Part shown: piece after piece, positions 35,461-48,300 of the stretch | Numbering within the stretch: the stretch's first letter is position 1 | How the letters are laid out: every line of letters begins with the position of its first letter | Origin: Lolium rigidum | Taxonomy: Eukaryota > Streptophyta > Magnoliopsida > Poales > Poaceae | Reading direction: 5' to 3' | DNA: 64,000 nucleotides | NCBI RefSeq assembly: GCF_022539505.1 | Contig: NC_061511.1 | Coordinates: 35,784,620-35,848,619, forward strand | Made by a program: the position numbers and the translations under genes | The notes under the pieces: model-generated | The model's input: only the letters and a program-made list of their open reading frames with translations | Database searches by the model: none | Told to the model about the DNA's origin: nothing

Positions 35461-36715
35461 GCCCATCTCGGTAGCACATGGTTTTCAGGGATAGTGAAGC
35501 AACACCACTAATTCAGTGTTATGTATTTTCCTTTTATTACATACACCACCTGCATATACCAACATATTACGACCTATTAGCAATAGCATAGGGGTAGGGT
35601 TTTCACCCCTTTCTTCTGTGATTTCAGGTGAAAACCTTTCCAAGTTATTACAACAGTTTGGTCAGTGGCTTCGAATTGGAAGTTTTGCACTATAAGTTGA
35701 GAATATTCCTCCCTCCTAACTCTATTTGCAAAGCCAATGCCATTTCAAAGTTGTGTATTTGGCTTTTCCTATTTCCACCACCCTTATATACCCATGTAAG
35801 AACCCCATGCGAGAGTTGTAGTGTTTTCGATGCTTCCTCACGCGATTGCTTAGCTCCACCATATATTAAACTACAATGTAACCACATGGTCATCTTGCAC
35901 ATGAAATAATAGGAACTAACCATCTCACAACATGACAAACAACCCGTGTCGAAGTAGGACGGAGCTACACATGCATGCGCTATTCTCATCGTTTCCTACA
36001 ATGTATAGTGCCACCCAACTCAATATTCCTACCTGAGGACAAATTTTCAAATCTATTTTCGAGATACAAATATTACGTTACACTCAAAATCACATAAACT
36101 CGCGAGCCTCAGGCGCATATCACTAGGTGGGGTCCCACCTTATCTCTTAGCCGGCTAATATCCAAATCTACAGGCACGTCTCCCTATTTTTCCCTAGACC
36201 CAACATTGTCAAATGCATCCTTCGACCACTATTCTTATGTGTCGCCTTCCTCTGCGACCTCCGGAGTCGCCACTGCAATCCACTATTATCACGTATTAAA
36301 GCTAAAACGTGGTCATGAACTTTATATTTTAATAACAGTATGACATGATCAAATTAGACTTGAATAAACTATTAGGAGTAGCATGAACCATTAACAGTAT
36401 CAAATAAATGAAAACTGCCCGTACCAGATTCTTACACTAGATTTGGGATTGAGGTTCATGAATACTAGTATGAATTGAATCTAAACTAGCTAAGAGCATT
36501 TGTAGCAGATACACTAAAAATTCACATTTTATACTACAAATTAAGAAATAGATGCATATACACCTTACTTATATCATAGTTCATTCATCTTCAGATGATC
36601 ATACATTCATACATAGTTTATTGGTGTGGGGAGAAAGACAACCTAAACAACAACATTAACCCTAACCCTTGATCTACCGAAGGAGAAAGACGACATAATG
36701 CTCGTCTCCTAGCGC
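35461..36715. other. No gene seen
   Basis: AT-rich intergenic sequence; short frames only. Confidence 0.4.
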
Positions 36716-36970
36716 TCACAGACAGTAGTTTGTCTCAAGAGAGAGTCTCAAGGGAGATGTGGAGCGCAACCACCAGTTGTTGCTCCTCTTCAGTGCTGAG
36801 AACGCGGTGGCGCGCGTCCTCGTCGTCAGGGTTCGCCACTGCCTCGGCTTCGTGCACTCGAAGAAGAGCCTCGGTGTGGCGCTGCCAGCGGAATGCCTCA
36901 GCGAGCGCGCTTCCTCATGATAAGCGGCGACGTCGTCTCTCGGAGACATGACTAGTTGCTGATACGACAC
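36716..36970 (-). pseudogene. Unrecognised coding-like fragment
   Basis: On the minus strand two overlapping frames are open. The one with natural composition reads ALAEAFRWQRHTEALLRVHE, followed by an acidic Asp-Asp-Glu-Asp and a Glu-Glu-Glu-Gln-Gln stretch, then stops. It has no in-frame ATG, being preceded by TGA. An ATATAG TATA-like box lies upstream near 37,035. It is likely a small gene or transposon fragment of unknown family. Confidence 0.25.
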
Positions 36971-37299
36971 GCTCCATGTTTGTGGGCCGCCTTCGACCGC
37001 ACGAGTTGGCGATGGTCTTCCTCGTCGAAAACCGGGCTATATAGTCAATCAAACTTTAATAAAGTTGACTTTCACTAAAACTAATACGCAACATATTTTA
37101 GGACATGGGGAGTATTTCCAATTGAGCGAGCAACAAGCTTTGATAACTACCTTTTTTGTTCTTTGCATTGTAGATCAACACATCCGTATGGACCTTCTTC
37201 GAGACCAAGTTCATACGGACGGAACAACTAGCCTAGTTGTTCTAATTAAGCAAAAACACAAGGATTAGTATATATATAAAAAATATTATGTTGTCTCAA

Positions 37300-38090
37300 A
37301 GTTTTTACCCTATGCCAGATTAGCCGCTCTAGCAATCGACCTAGAGACAACTTTGACGATGTCCTCCAACGGTGATGTCGCACTTCTCATCGAGGTGACA
37401 AGTAGGATGCCGAATCGATCATAGAGTTTCCTTCAGTAGTTGTCGGGTAGGCGCGGCGCCCGAGGGTGGCAGACGACGCGTGTTATTGCCGTCCGATGGA
37501 CTTGTGCTGGTGGGTGTGTTCGAGCAAGTTTGATGAAAGATGAGGGGACATGCATGATGATCGGACACTGGACATACATGACATCGTCTTGATGAAGAGG
37601 AGACGTGACTTGGAAGCCGGTGTCGGTGAGCCCGTACTACACTGGCGAGCGACAAGGCGGCCACCGGACCTTGTTGTGCTTCTCCCTCTTCGTCCGCGAG
37701 CATGATGGTGACGACCTAACATGTGCGAGCAAGCAAATTAGTTAGTCGTCTTTGCAAAGAGGGGAAGATACATGTGCATATAGTAACAAAGGGCTCATGC
37801 GTCATGCTCGTACATGTAGGAGCTACGTAGATACATGCAGGAGTCAGGAGATGTGCTAATGTTTGACCTGAGCGGCAAGAAATTTCAGTCGCCGATCGAG
37901 TCCAAGATCATGCTTTAATGAAGGAAGTTAATGCGTTACACAATTTTCGGACGCAGCAAGAAACTCCAAGGAATGCGTTGCACAATTTTGGGAAGAAGAT
38001 TAATGTACAGCCCGTCTATTGAAGTGAAAAATCAGCCTCTTCGATCCCATGGAATGGAATCGTATTTTTTTTTAGATAATGGAATGGAAT
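37300..38090. other. No clear gene
   Basis: A minus-strand ORF at 37,703-37,419 is Ser/His/Pro-rich and looks like GC-driven open sequence. Around 38,052-38,096 GGAATGGAATCGTATT occurs twice in tandem. Confidence 0.3.
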
Positions 38091-38307
38091 CGTATTAATG
38101 CACACATGCATGTGTCAAAGAAAAAAGGGAAAACGAAAATCACGGGATGCGAATGCCCTCACCCAACGCCCTCGCTCGTCGATCACCATTAATTCCACCC
38201 ACCTCCGCCCCTGCTGCCCGTCGCCGGCTCGCACACCTGCCGGCGCACCTCCGACTACCCCGCCCGCATCCACACGCGCCTCCAATCTCGCCACCGCTAA
38301 CCCTAGC

Positions 38308-38481
38308 ATGTCGGCGCTGACGACGACGGGTGCCGGCCTCGCGCCCAGGAACCACGGCACCTTGCTCGCCGGCGCGCGCGCGTCGGTACCACGACGCACG
38401 GAGCCCCGTCGAGCTTGCCTGCCAGTGTCCGCGCGCGTGCGTCGCTGGCAGAGGGAGGCTACCACGACGCCAAGTCCCTGA
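38308..38481 (+). CDS. Possible first exon with a plastid-transit-like N-terminus
   Basis: The ATG at 38,308 opens Met-Ser-Ala-Leu-Thr-Thr-Thr-Gly and continues Ala/Ser/Arg-rich with almost no acidic residues. That composition is seen in chloroplast transit peptides, but also in any GC-rich plant leader. The frame stops at 38,481 without a domain. An exon-like piece at 39,261-39,352 (donor AAAG|GTATCG) could follow, but frame choice is ambiguous. Low certainty. Confidence 0.2.
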   Translation: MSALTTTGAGLAPRNHGTLLAGARASVPRRTEPRRACLPVSARVRRWQREATTTPSP

Positions 38482-40166
38482 CGCCGGTGGCCGGGAGATC
38501 CGGCGCCCTCCTGCACTAGGCCGCTTCGCCCCGACAGCGCCCCGGCTCCGACCCGGCCGTCTCCTCCGGTGGGCTCGCCCGCCGGAAACAACGCGTAACC
38601 TGTAAAACCTCTCGCCCCTCGAGTCTTCAGAGTGGAGTGTCGTGTTGCAGGACGAACCCACATTGCTTTCCCAAAGTATTTTATTTTAGGATTGCTCTTA
38701 TTTTGGCATTATGTGCTGATTTGTTGCTTAAACCATGAAATCAAATATAATCAAGTTTATTCTGTAGTATTCTGGAAATCCTCAGTACCGTTTATGCGCA
38801 AAAATAGTCTGTATACAGAACTATAGATGAAAGATTGATCTTTTGATGAGCATTGGTCAATGTACATGTTCCGTAATCATAGTCTAAATCAATATTGCAA
38901 AGCCTGACTTTTTCTAAAGATGTAAACTGAACAGGTAGTTTAAATTCCTATAAATTAATTTTGAATTTATTTACATGAGTAAATTTTATAAACAACACCA
39001 CTTGAATACTAATCTAAGAACTTATGTGTTGTTGTAGTTAAGATTTTCTGCAAAGATTACACTTTCAGCTATACCATGAGAATTAGCGTAATTTTTTCAG
39101 CATATGATTCACAATTTAATTGAGAATTCTTCTGTAAGTTGAGCATATACCATGCTTGAAAGTTTCTGAGAATGACGGGGCAAGAGATTTCCCCCTATTT
39201 TCTACTTGATTATATAATTGCCTTTTAATTTGACTTCCTGGTTTCTTTCTGGTAATTGTAGGGTCCTGAATAAGTTTTGGGTGGCAGCGTGCGTAAGGCC
39301 AGGCCCACCACGGACGCCACTGTTCAGGACCTCATCGACATCGGCATCCAAAGGTATCGTCTTTTCCCCTAGCCCAACCCCGCCCCACCCGCCCCGCCCG
39401 AATCTCTTGTGTATGTACTTGCTGAAATGATATCTGATTTGGCAGCGCCTGCAGGAATGGCTTCCCTGGCTGCTCGCACCATCGGTCCCGCGAGTTCTGC
39501 TGCGATGTCGAGATGACACTGTCTTGTTGGTAAAGCCCTGGATGACTAGGACTTTCTTCAGCAGGACTGGCATCACCATCAAGTATGGCGGGGTTGACGT
39601 AAAATCATCCTTAGTGGTTTGGTATGATATGCTTGCTGCACATGCTTATCTCTCTGTGTGTATTATCTTCTTGCCAAATGCGAGCAAATAGCTTAAGAGC
39701 CAGTCGAAATTTTTGCTACAGAAACATTGTCTCTTACTGCCTGTACATTACGGCAATGCTCATCTCTCTTGAGGCAACCAAGCATGGTTGTACTGCTCTC
39801 TCTTCTGTCTATCCAGATTTTTATCATACACATGTAGTTTGCAGATGCGTAGTTTGCACATGTGTTTCTTGCAAATACGAATTCATTGGTTGTACATCTA
39901 TGCTTCTTACCTCTGCTTTTATTGGCTGAATGTTGTTCATGTATGGTAGTGCATACTTTCTAATAACGGAAGCATGCAAACCTGACCTGTTTCATTTCTT
40001 TGGACAAGTAATAATTTTCAGCTCATGAACTTAGCAGAATTTCTTAATTGATGAAAATAGTGTGTTGTAAAATTAATCGGTAAAAAACTTATCATACACT
40101 CTGAGGGTTGTTTCCCTCATTTGCAGCACCCATGTTTACAGATGTTCCCTTTACTATCTTTTGCAG

Positions 40167-40266
40167 GTTACGTGCGACCAAAGAATCCGAGGTGCCTTTC
40201 ATCGCTACTTGTTTGGATTATCGCCGTCAAGGATTGTGCCAAAGGCTGTTGGATATTATCGAAAAT
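40167..40266 (+). pseudogene. Exon fragment of a GNAT acetyltransferase domain (PHD-finger/IDM1-like)
   Basis: After a good acceptor (CTTTTGCAG) the frame reads RLRATKESEVPFIATCLDYR, then RQGLCQRLLDIIEN, before GTGTGC. The Arg-Arg-Gln-Gly-x-Cys-x-Arg-Leu run is the acetyl-CoA-binding motif A (Q/R-x-x-G-x-G/A) of GNAT enzymes. The PFIATC...YRRQG context is characteristic of plant PHD-finger acetyltransferases such as IDM1. No PHD fingers, bromo-like or other exons of such a gene were found within several kilobases, so this seems an isolated fragment, perhaps moved by a transposon or left from a decayed gene. Confidence 0.55.
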
Positions 40267-40399
40267 GTGTGCTCCTCTTGCCTTCTCTTCATTGGTATTG
40301 TTGAGATGCTGGTGTTTTCTGATATCCAGATTTGGTTAATACGTGGGTCTCGTGATTTATTTCCAGACCTATCAAAACAGCTTTGTTACGTTAATTTGA

Positions 40400-43300
40400 T
40401 TTGATTTTTTGGGTAATCCTTGCTGATCGAAAGATTGGATGGGACTATTAACTGCATAACCAGGTTAATTGTCTTATCCTACTACCATTAGCCATACTTT
40501 GTGCTTAAATTATGTGCTTTTGTACTCCCTACATCACATATTTCTTCCTGCTGTCATGCACCCATAATAATCCTCAAAATTTTGTAACTATGTAGAGAAG
40601 GAAAAAGGAACATATGATGTTTACTGGATTGACTAATACCAAGTATTTGCCAGACGGGAAAGAAAATTAGCATCTTGAACTACGCAACCTTGAACTGTCG
40701 TAACAGTTGATTCCTGAGATCACAATGAATGGTTCTGAATTGGAATATAGCCCCGCAACATGGTTAAATTCCAGCAAGGTTTGTTTGATATGAAATGTGA
40801 GGCTTTAAGCTTTTGTGTGTGTGAAAAGCTACTACTTTTGTTCACAAGTCCATTTTGCAAATCAAGATATTATCAGCAACATGCTCCCACTTCTGTGATA
40901 TTTATATTCCATGGGGTTCCAAGTGTTGGTGTCTTCCTCTCATGTTTTAGTTGGATGGGATCTCTTTCATATTACATCAATATAAATGTTTTCTTCTTTG
41001 GGCTAGAAGATTCTTCAGTACACTATTCTCATGGAGCTGTAGCTTCTTACTGATGCATTATGTATGAAATGTTGGGTTCTGGTTGTGGCAGTGTTGCTGT
41101 TGTGCTGGCCACATCCAGTCCTTGTCTTCAATCTCTTCAGTTGAGTTCCTGGTCCATCCCTCTCCATTGTGCATGCCCTGCTGGAAAATTCAGTTCAATT
41201 GTTGGTTTTAGTGGCTTGGCTAGCCCATTCTCCGTTGTCTTAGATTTCAAAAAAAAATTACAAAGAGGCATCCACGCCAATAGCTAGCTGATTGAGATCA
41301 ACTTGTCCCGAAATGAAAACTGGAGGAATCCAAAATGGAATAGTTGTAATACCAATCAATTGTCACTGCTAGACCATGGAATGCACATTTTTGTGCAGAA
41401 AAGACAACTTGGTTTTGCTTTTTGCTCATATCAATTCCTTGCAGAATATGTATATGAGTGGTGCATGGTCACTCAACTGCTAGAGTTTATGTGCCGATGA
41501 TTTGAAGCTAGCTACTGTCTGGCTAGGGAATTATATAAGAATATATCATATCTATCATTAAGCTATGGTTGTAGAACTGATAAGAACAGAATAACTGTTG
41601 CTCTTGGTTCTGTAGTTTCTTAACCTCCTTAGAAATAGTTTTGTATATGTTTAGTGCTTTGGTGCATCCTTGAAGTTCAGTATCATTTTTCGTAGTCAAT
41701 ATTTTATAGATATTGTTCCTGCTTGCTATCTTTTAGCAACCCGTCCAGCTTTCAACTCTTGGCACTTGGTAACATATTGCAGCTATACGTTTCCACGACT
41801 TCTGGTGATCGCTGATCCCTTTTTTGTGTGTAAGTGTATATATGTGTCCGTTGGACGATAATGAGGATGGGTACTAAATGACAGTGAGCTTTTGTGTGTT
41901 GATTGCACTTCTTGCAGCTGATTTGGAGTAGTAGTTCAAAGTAGTTAATCTTTTGTGAGTCAACACAATGCTGCCACCGTATAAGGATGAATTGTGTAGT
42001 TTGAAATGGTTGTGCAGCTGCTGGTGCTTATCTCGAAAGTTACATTTCTGCCACTCGAGGCGTGTTGTTTACACTTTGGTAGTTTTTAAGTATATATTAT
42101 TTGCTACGTGATCTGGATGTCTCCAAAACTGCGAAGGTCATGCAATTTGTTATTATTAAACTTTAGTTGATTATCTATGCTAACAATTACTTTCGTGTTC
42201 TTAATGAGAATTATTGAACTTCTCTGTACCTCCAAAAATGCGAGTCTTCTAAGTGACCTTCTAAATTGCTCCTTTACTAATCCATATATTTATTTTCATA
42301 AGCATTCATAAGAGAACACCTCTGTTCAACTATTTGCATCTCCAAGTTCTCAATCTCAATGTACCTCTTAAATCCTTTTTCCTTTGATTTCCGGTGCATG
42401 CTCTATTTGTTCGGAGATATTGTCTTAGCAAATTGCAGTATTCTCCATCACATTGTTATTATGCCTCTAGAAAATAGGAGTCAATTTAAACCAGGCCTCT
42501 TCTAAATCCCAACTTTTACTAATCAATACATTAATTTTCATATGAATTTCCAGCAGCTCACTCCTATTTAACTAATTGTCAATTCCTTGGATTTTTGCTT
42601 TATGTTTATTTACTAAATTGCTCGTTTCTCAGCAAATCTGGTACGCATTACTCATCAATAGGTGCTCGCTTCAGTCAAGGCCTTGGATTAGATTGTTTTT
42701 TGGTTTGGGTTGCTCATCAAGCATATCGCTCGATCTTGGGTTAGATTGTTAAACCTCTTCCAGTTACTTGGCTCATATCTCCAAGGTCTAGGGATGCATG
42801 TTAAATCGTCTTATCCACCGTCTTCTTCTACATTCACTATTTTTGCATACCCATGTTGCTATAATGCTTGTCTTTCCATGTTGCATATACATGCTTTATC
42901 ATTAGCATCTCGGTACAGTAATATTTCTAATTTTAAGTTCATAATAGAAGCTTTTCATGTATGCTGTCAAGTGGCCTGAAATTAATTAAATGTACATGTT
43001 TTGCAATTGTTTAGTTCTGTATCTCCGGTTTTGTAATGAAATATCTACAAGTTTCAGCATGTAATCATTTTCCCAAGATTCAAATGGTTTGACGCCAAAT
43101 CTTGTTCTTATCAGTTTGTCTTGAGCGGTGGATTCATTGAAGCAGCAGAGTAACAATCTTTTGGGCGCAGTGTCAACAAAGGTTTCTTTTCTGACTCTAG
43201 ATAATTTCCTTGATGGTAGAAATGTTGATTATGCTTGAGGCTATGTTGCTGCTTTTTGAGTGAATCTTAGATAAGATTTTTCATTGTGATGTTAAACTGT

Positions 43301-43990
43301 TTTTATTTCTTATTCATCTCTATTTTGATTTTTTTTACACTGCCACTCACGGGAGAAGTTTCACTTGGCCTCTTTAAGCAAATTTCAGGGCATGCATCAC
43401 AGATAGTTCAGCTCTCTTTCGAGGCATTAATTTTTTGTGCAAGCAAAATTGTCAATATGACCCAATTACTAGTGATGTCTTTTTTGTGTAAGCAAAAGTG
43501 TCAATATGACCCAACATGATCTATTTTATAAATATCGGTACACCAATAATAGCACAATGTCTTGGTTCACATGCTGAGTGGTCGGATTGGGATCCCATAT
43601 CCAGAGTTCCATGGTTGATAGGCCGTCCCCATTTTCAGTCCTTTGTCAACTTTTTATGACTCACCAGTAAACTGCTTTACTGCAATTGCTGCATTTTTTT
43701 TAGATTCACATAATCACATTGCTGCCTCTTTTGACTTGTCTTTTTTTTTTTTGCTACTCCCTCACCGCTGCACGCGCTTGCCGTTTGCAAACCAGGATAT
43801 TCTCATTTCAATTTTGTGGACAAGATCTTGTGTCTCATCGTAGTGTAACTAGGCAGTTCCGGTTCCCGTCAAGTTGTGATCCATGAAACGGGATGTGTTG
43901 TCATGTGTAATCTATGATGCTATGTCAATATATAGTCAATACTAAGCTCACTTGCATAGCACACTAATGTGATGCCAAACTGTTTTCACT
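40400..43990. other. Long AT-rich stretch without a supported gene
   Basis: Only short frames with hydrophobic, AT-driven composition. No domain, long TIR or tandem array was recognised. It might include long introns of the gene whose fragments lie at 38-40 kb. Confidence 0.35.
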
Positions 43991-43999
43991 TGTTCATAA

Positions 44000-44461
44000 T
44001 TGATCATTGTATATTGCACGGTTGCTTATGTGTTTAAGCTTTTTCGAGGCTGTACTGAATTGATAGTAATTGATGATAATGTTCACCCATCCTTCTCTAG
44101 GGCAGCAGGGGAGAAGTGGTGTGGGAGCTGGCCAGTAGGGAGCCATGGCCGCCTGGTCCGGCATGACCTGCCATTATGGCTTTGGCGGTGTTGCTGCTCT
44201 GCTGGTTGCATCCTCCAGCACCTCGTGCATGGTTGTAGGCCTGGCCAGCCCTCGGCATTGCCTACCTCGCTTTCCGGCTCGGGTCCCGCCGATGTACAAC
44301 GGCACCGAGTTTACCACGCTGCAACCCTGGTGGCATTGATGCTCTACTTTCAGCTACAACCTCATCAGGTGAGTTCCTGGTTCAAGTTCTCTGTTTTGCA
44401 TGGTTTTGGTAAACGTGCAAGGCAGCAGAGGAATATTATGTCCTCAAATGGGGTGTTTTAG
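44000..44461 (+). other. Weak exon-like, GC-richer island
   Basis: Open frames occur in two registers around 44,090-44,370, with a possible donor CATCAG|GTGAGT near 44,367. No family is recognised. It may be a terminal exon or a chance open stretch. Confidence 0.2.
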
Positions 44462-44759
44462 CTAGTGTTGTTTCATCATTTTGTATTTTGTAGACTCCAG
44501 ATTTTACTGTACCTCCAATGTTTTTACTATTGAGGCACCATGTTGTGGCGACCGTACGTGTTGGCTGCACGCTTGAGAGCTCGATTTGGTTTTTTCCAGC
44601 TCTGTCCGTCGGTGTCGATCTCCTCCAAGCTGACGTGTGCACTTGAGGGCTTGAGGCAGCTTTTATTCTTGGTAGTTGTAAGAAAATGGTGATGATATTA
44701 TTTCTACATGCCTCCATGTATATACTGGTTAATTATACGTAAAAAATAGCTTTTAAGAC

Positions 44760-45300
44760 TAAAGGCTCGAGCAGAACCCAGCTTTAGGGCGAGCCGCTTA
44801 TCCCCCTTGGGCAGCCAGAGCCAGGCTGACGCGGACCGGAGTGCCTATGGGCCAAACGCGTGTGCTGGGCCTTGGCCCAAGGCTGTCGACGTGATCACCG
44901 GACCCGCTCCATGGGCCAGGCCCAGGAGAGGCCCATCCATGGGCTGGGAGCGCAGCGGAGGGAAACCTACCCCCAGCTGTAGGCCTGTAGCAGTTATCGC
45001 CCCTCGGCAGCGCAGCCGCCAGCGTGGAGCAAAACCTCGGCACCTCGTCCACAAATCTCCCCGGATTAACATGCCTAGCCGGCTGGCGCATTGATAAGTT
45101 AACATGACGCGCACGGATCGGCGACCGCCGTCTTTGAGACGAGTGGCCAGAGCTGGCGTGGCCACCCCCCGAGGTGAACCGCGGGCCCCGGCCGCACGGC
45201 GCAGACGCGGACCTCCGCGTCGAACGCAGCCCCGCTCCACCGCGGCTTGCAGAAAAGCCTCAAAAGGCTTATGCGCGCGTATTTTTTGAAGTGTTTGATT
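44760..45300. other. GC-rich tract, no gene assigned
   Basis: GC-rich sequence with many GGGCC/GGCCC motifs and open frames on both strands. The 258-codon minus frame (45,621-44,845) has Arg/Pro/Ala composition typical of GC-rich shadow ORFs. It may be TE-derived or a promoter island. Confidence 0.3.
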
Positions 45301-45949
45301 GCAGCTTGAGAAGCACGCAGCTAGGCAAGAAGGTATGCGCGTGACAGTTAGATAGGGTGGTAGCAAGCTAGCTAGTAGGTAATTTAAATGGTTAATTATT
45401 TTTATTCTATTTTGATTTTCATTGACGACCGATCGAGATAGAGCCATACAGTATGGTGAGAGAGTGGCAGCTAGGGAATTTGGCATATGGGTGGGCGGCC
45501 GGGATCGATCACGTCTCGTTTCGAGATGAAGGAACGAATGGAGTGCGTTAAGTACCGAATTAATTTGTAGGAAGGAAACATTAATAACTGGATGGAGCCA
45601 GTCTGGCTTGCAGCGCGACACTTTTGATCGCTCTGCTTCTTTCGCGGCAGATGACCAAGCGCTGGTCGTACCGATATTTAATTTTCCGAAGAAGAAAAAT
45701 TAAGATGAGGATTTGCGTGGCCGAGTGACGTACGCGAGTGGCCGGCTCAGCCTCGATCAGCTCCATCCCTCGCGCGCGGTCTTTGGTCACGCTCATCGGC
45801 GCGCGGTCCCGTGGCCGCGTCCTTGCGCACGCGGGCCTGCCCCGCTTCCTGCCCGCACGTCGACGAGACTGTTGTATGGCCCGCCTCGCTTTCGGCTTCG
45901 CGGCGGTAGCGTGCCTCGTGCGTGGTACGTGGACATAAACATCTCACGA

Positions 45950-46120
45950 CGTCCTTACTCTATAATAAGCAATATCTCTCAAACCAACGAGCAAACATAT
46001 CTGATACAGCCGCAAAAAGATGATTACAAACTCGAAGACCAAGTGGAGTAGCAACTCGAAAAGTACGAGTAGTGAGCAAAAATTTATTTTTTTACATTGA
46101 ATGTTTTGAATAATGTGAAA
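45950..46120. repeat. 3' flank of gene copy 3, duplicate of 18,975-19,134
   Basis: Nearly identical to the copy 2 flank: AAACATATCTGATACAGCCG, and TTACAAACTCGAAGACCAAG with one change. Confidence 0.8.
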
Positions 46121-46770
46121 TCAAGGTGTCTCAAAGAAGGGAGCCCGTGCAACATGAGGATTAGATGGACCTCCAACCCATAGGTTTACAGGGCCATCGC
46201 CCTGGCGGCGCACATCTTGGTCGCGCCGGCCGCATATACCAGAAACCCACAAGGCCGCCGCGCCCAATACCTCAGCCGACAACCGGACAAGGCTCCAGAA
46301 CACTGGATGTTCGCCGTATTCTGCGGCATCGTAGTGAAGCACATGGCAATCGGCCGTGATCTGCGCTACGGCGCTCGGGGGCTCGTTGGCAGATGTCCAT
46401 GGCCATGGAATGGCGATGCGCGCGGGTCTGCTAGTGCCGATGTCGGCGGCCGGCCTCTTGTCTCTCCGTGGTACGTCGAGTACGCGGTGTCCGGCCTCGA
46501 TTCCCTGCACGCCGCCGACGGCGAGGCAGGCGGCGCGGTCGATGCCGTAGCGTGAGTGGTACGCGAACGTGACCGGCCGGTCCGCGACGAAGCTGTACGT
46601 GATCGTGTGTCCCGCGCGCCGGGCCGTGGTCACGACGCTCTGCACCGTTTCCGCCGACGGCGCCATGCCGGACTTACTGCCGCGCGCGGGATAGCCGAGC
46701 GAGCGACGGTGAGGACGACGATGATGGTGGCGGGGAAGGTTGCTTGGGCGCTTGGCTGCTGATGGTTGAC
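46121..46770 (-). CDS. Copy 3 of the four-copy unknown gene family (longest single frame)
   Basis: One uninterrupted minus-strand frame of 181 codons (46,666-46,121) links both conserved blocks. The core, HTITYSFVADRPVTFAYHSR, lies at residues 19-38. The Asp-Cys-His-Val-Leu-His-Tyr-Asp-Ala-Ala-Glu-Tyr segment lies in the last third, followed by the hydrophobic helix SLVRLSAEVLGAAALWVSG. The upstream similarity (TIIVVLTVARS) is in another frame, so the ancestral N-terminus is broken or spliced differently. If translated it would be a small protein with one probable membrane helix. The family is unrecognised; the match to DUF3592-like design is only a suggestion. Copy 3 shows that copies 1 and 2 probably lost frame between the two blocks. 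Confidence 0.45.
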
Positions 46771-47060
46771 TGAGAGAATCGATCGGTCTCGAACCACTTT
46801 GTTAATGGCAGTCGCCCGCTCTGTCTGTCTCTCTGACAATGGGGTACGTAGTTATATACTACGTATATGGTTTGTGGTTTCGTAGGGAGGAAGATGCCTC
46901 TCCCAAGTTACAGCCGTCCGTTTGCCTCCCGTGCGTGCGTGATGCACGTTTAAGCCAGAATCGACGCGTTAGATACGACGTGGCGTCCTAGCTGGCCCTC
47001 CGGTGTCACTCAAAGAAACACGCCAGAGTGCAATCAGTCAACTGAGTTCCTTAATTAGTC
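46771..47060 (-). promoter_or_regulatory. Promoter-like 5' flank of gene copy 3, with the intact LINE 1 target site
   Basis: It shares the GGAGGAAG...AAGTTACAGCCGTC and CGACGCGTTAGATAC boxes with the other copies. A TATATAC TATA-like run lies near 46,852-46,866. The stretch CAACTGAGTTCCTTAATTAG at about 47,038-47,057 corresponds to the uninterrupted site into which LINE 1 inserted beside copy 1. Confidence 0.5.
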
Positions 47061-48300
47061 ACGATTAGGCCAGGGGAGAGGGGAGTATGTTTCCTCGTTG
47101 AGTCTTTCAGGTTCAAACGAGAGAGATCACTCGGCTGCTAGTAAACTTTTAGAAGCTGAATTTTCATGAGTTGATTGGTTACACCAATCCACAATTAGGC
47201 TAGGGAGTATGTGTCCTCGTTGAGTAGTTTTTATTTAGCATATGTTTTCTCACACCAATCAACAAAAATTTAACAAATAACAAATGGTTTGAAATACAAA
47301 TAAATTTTAGTTGCCGTCAATGGTGTTGAATGAGATGCTTGTCTTGCCATGTTGTTGCAATGCTATGTACTGAAATGCTTTAAACTGGAAATATATAATT
47401 GGAACACACATCATGTTATGTACTGAAATGTTTTAAGCAGGAAATAGATAATCTAGAATTTATTTATACAACACTCAAATACATAAAATGGGAACTATGT
47501 ATACTAGAAAAAGGGGCGAGCTCTTGCCCTTTTTATCTAATTTGAATCAGGGAAATATTTCTTTTGAAATTTGACATAAATGAACTATAGTAATTTTCAT
47601 TTTGCACGCAAATCCACAAAATTTAGGGTACACTTACACTCCTCTAGAAGGATGGGGGTGCTGGAAAATCGAACTATTCATTTGTAGAGGTAAGACCACC
47701 TCCAATGGTGGACTACACTTCAGACATCGAAAGTTTCCGGAACAGTCCGTTTACACCGGCATTTGGATAGTCAAGCGACATGTGTCAGTTTACGGTTGGC
47801 AGCAGCCCCGACGGTGCGGGTGAAGAAGGGAAGTCTCTTGGTGGTCCCATTTAATAGGCTGCGAAGATCGCTGCCCTGCCGACATGTGACCCCAGGAAGA
47901 GAAACAAACAGACGCACAAGGACACGCCGCATGTCTGTTCCGTCCGCGACCACGCAAATCAGAGATCGTTCGATTGTGTTGTGTTCGTGCTAGCCAGAGG
48001 TTGCAACTGAAATTTGTCCAGTTGCACATGGGGTTACTATTGAGATTCAACTACTCCCTCCGATTCATATTACTTAATGCTAATATAGATATATTCAGAC
48101 ATATTTTAGTCGTAGATACATCTATTTTAGCATAAACTAATATGGATCGGGGAGAGTATTTGCAATGGGTTTGCAACTGAAAATGCCCCGGAACGTTGGA
48201 ATGCTTCACAATTTGCGCTACTCATGAATTACAATGTGGGTTTCAAGTTTCAACTTAGATTCGCCAATGCGGGAATTAGTCGCGTGACTCACTCCCAATT
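47061..48300. other. Spacer between copies 3 and 4, no gene
   Basis: 47,060-47,480 matches the flank at 17,243-17,760, with two tandem ACTGAAATGNTTTAA units near 47,370 and 47,425. 47,600-48,045 has short frames only. Confidence 0.5.
48054..48156. mobile_element. Stowaway MITE
   Basis: Between TA dinucleotides the 103 bp element opens CTCCCTCCGATTCATATTA and closes with TAATATGGATCGGGGAGAG, a good inverted repeat. It also carries a TAGTCGTAGATACATCTA stretch common in Triticeae Stowaway elements. Confidence 0.85.

Noticed and set aside
36655..36675. Telomere-like TTAACCCTAACCCTTGA
   Set aside because: Only about two repeat units; no array, so a chance match.
38115..38663. Two overlapping minus-strand ORFs of 173-182 codons
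   Set aside because: They mirror the GC-rich plus-strand leader-like region. Gly/Arg/Ala-rich, no start context, no domain.
38040..44760. A gene-capturing (Pack-MULE-type) element spanning the exon fragments
   Set aside because: No matching terminal inverted repeats or 9 bp duplication could be found around the region by eye.
44845..45621. 258-codon minus-strand ORF
   Set aside because: GC-rich tract with open frames on both strands, no domain, and low-complexity Arg/Pro/Ala content.
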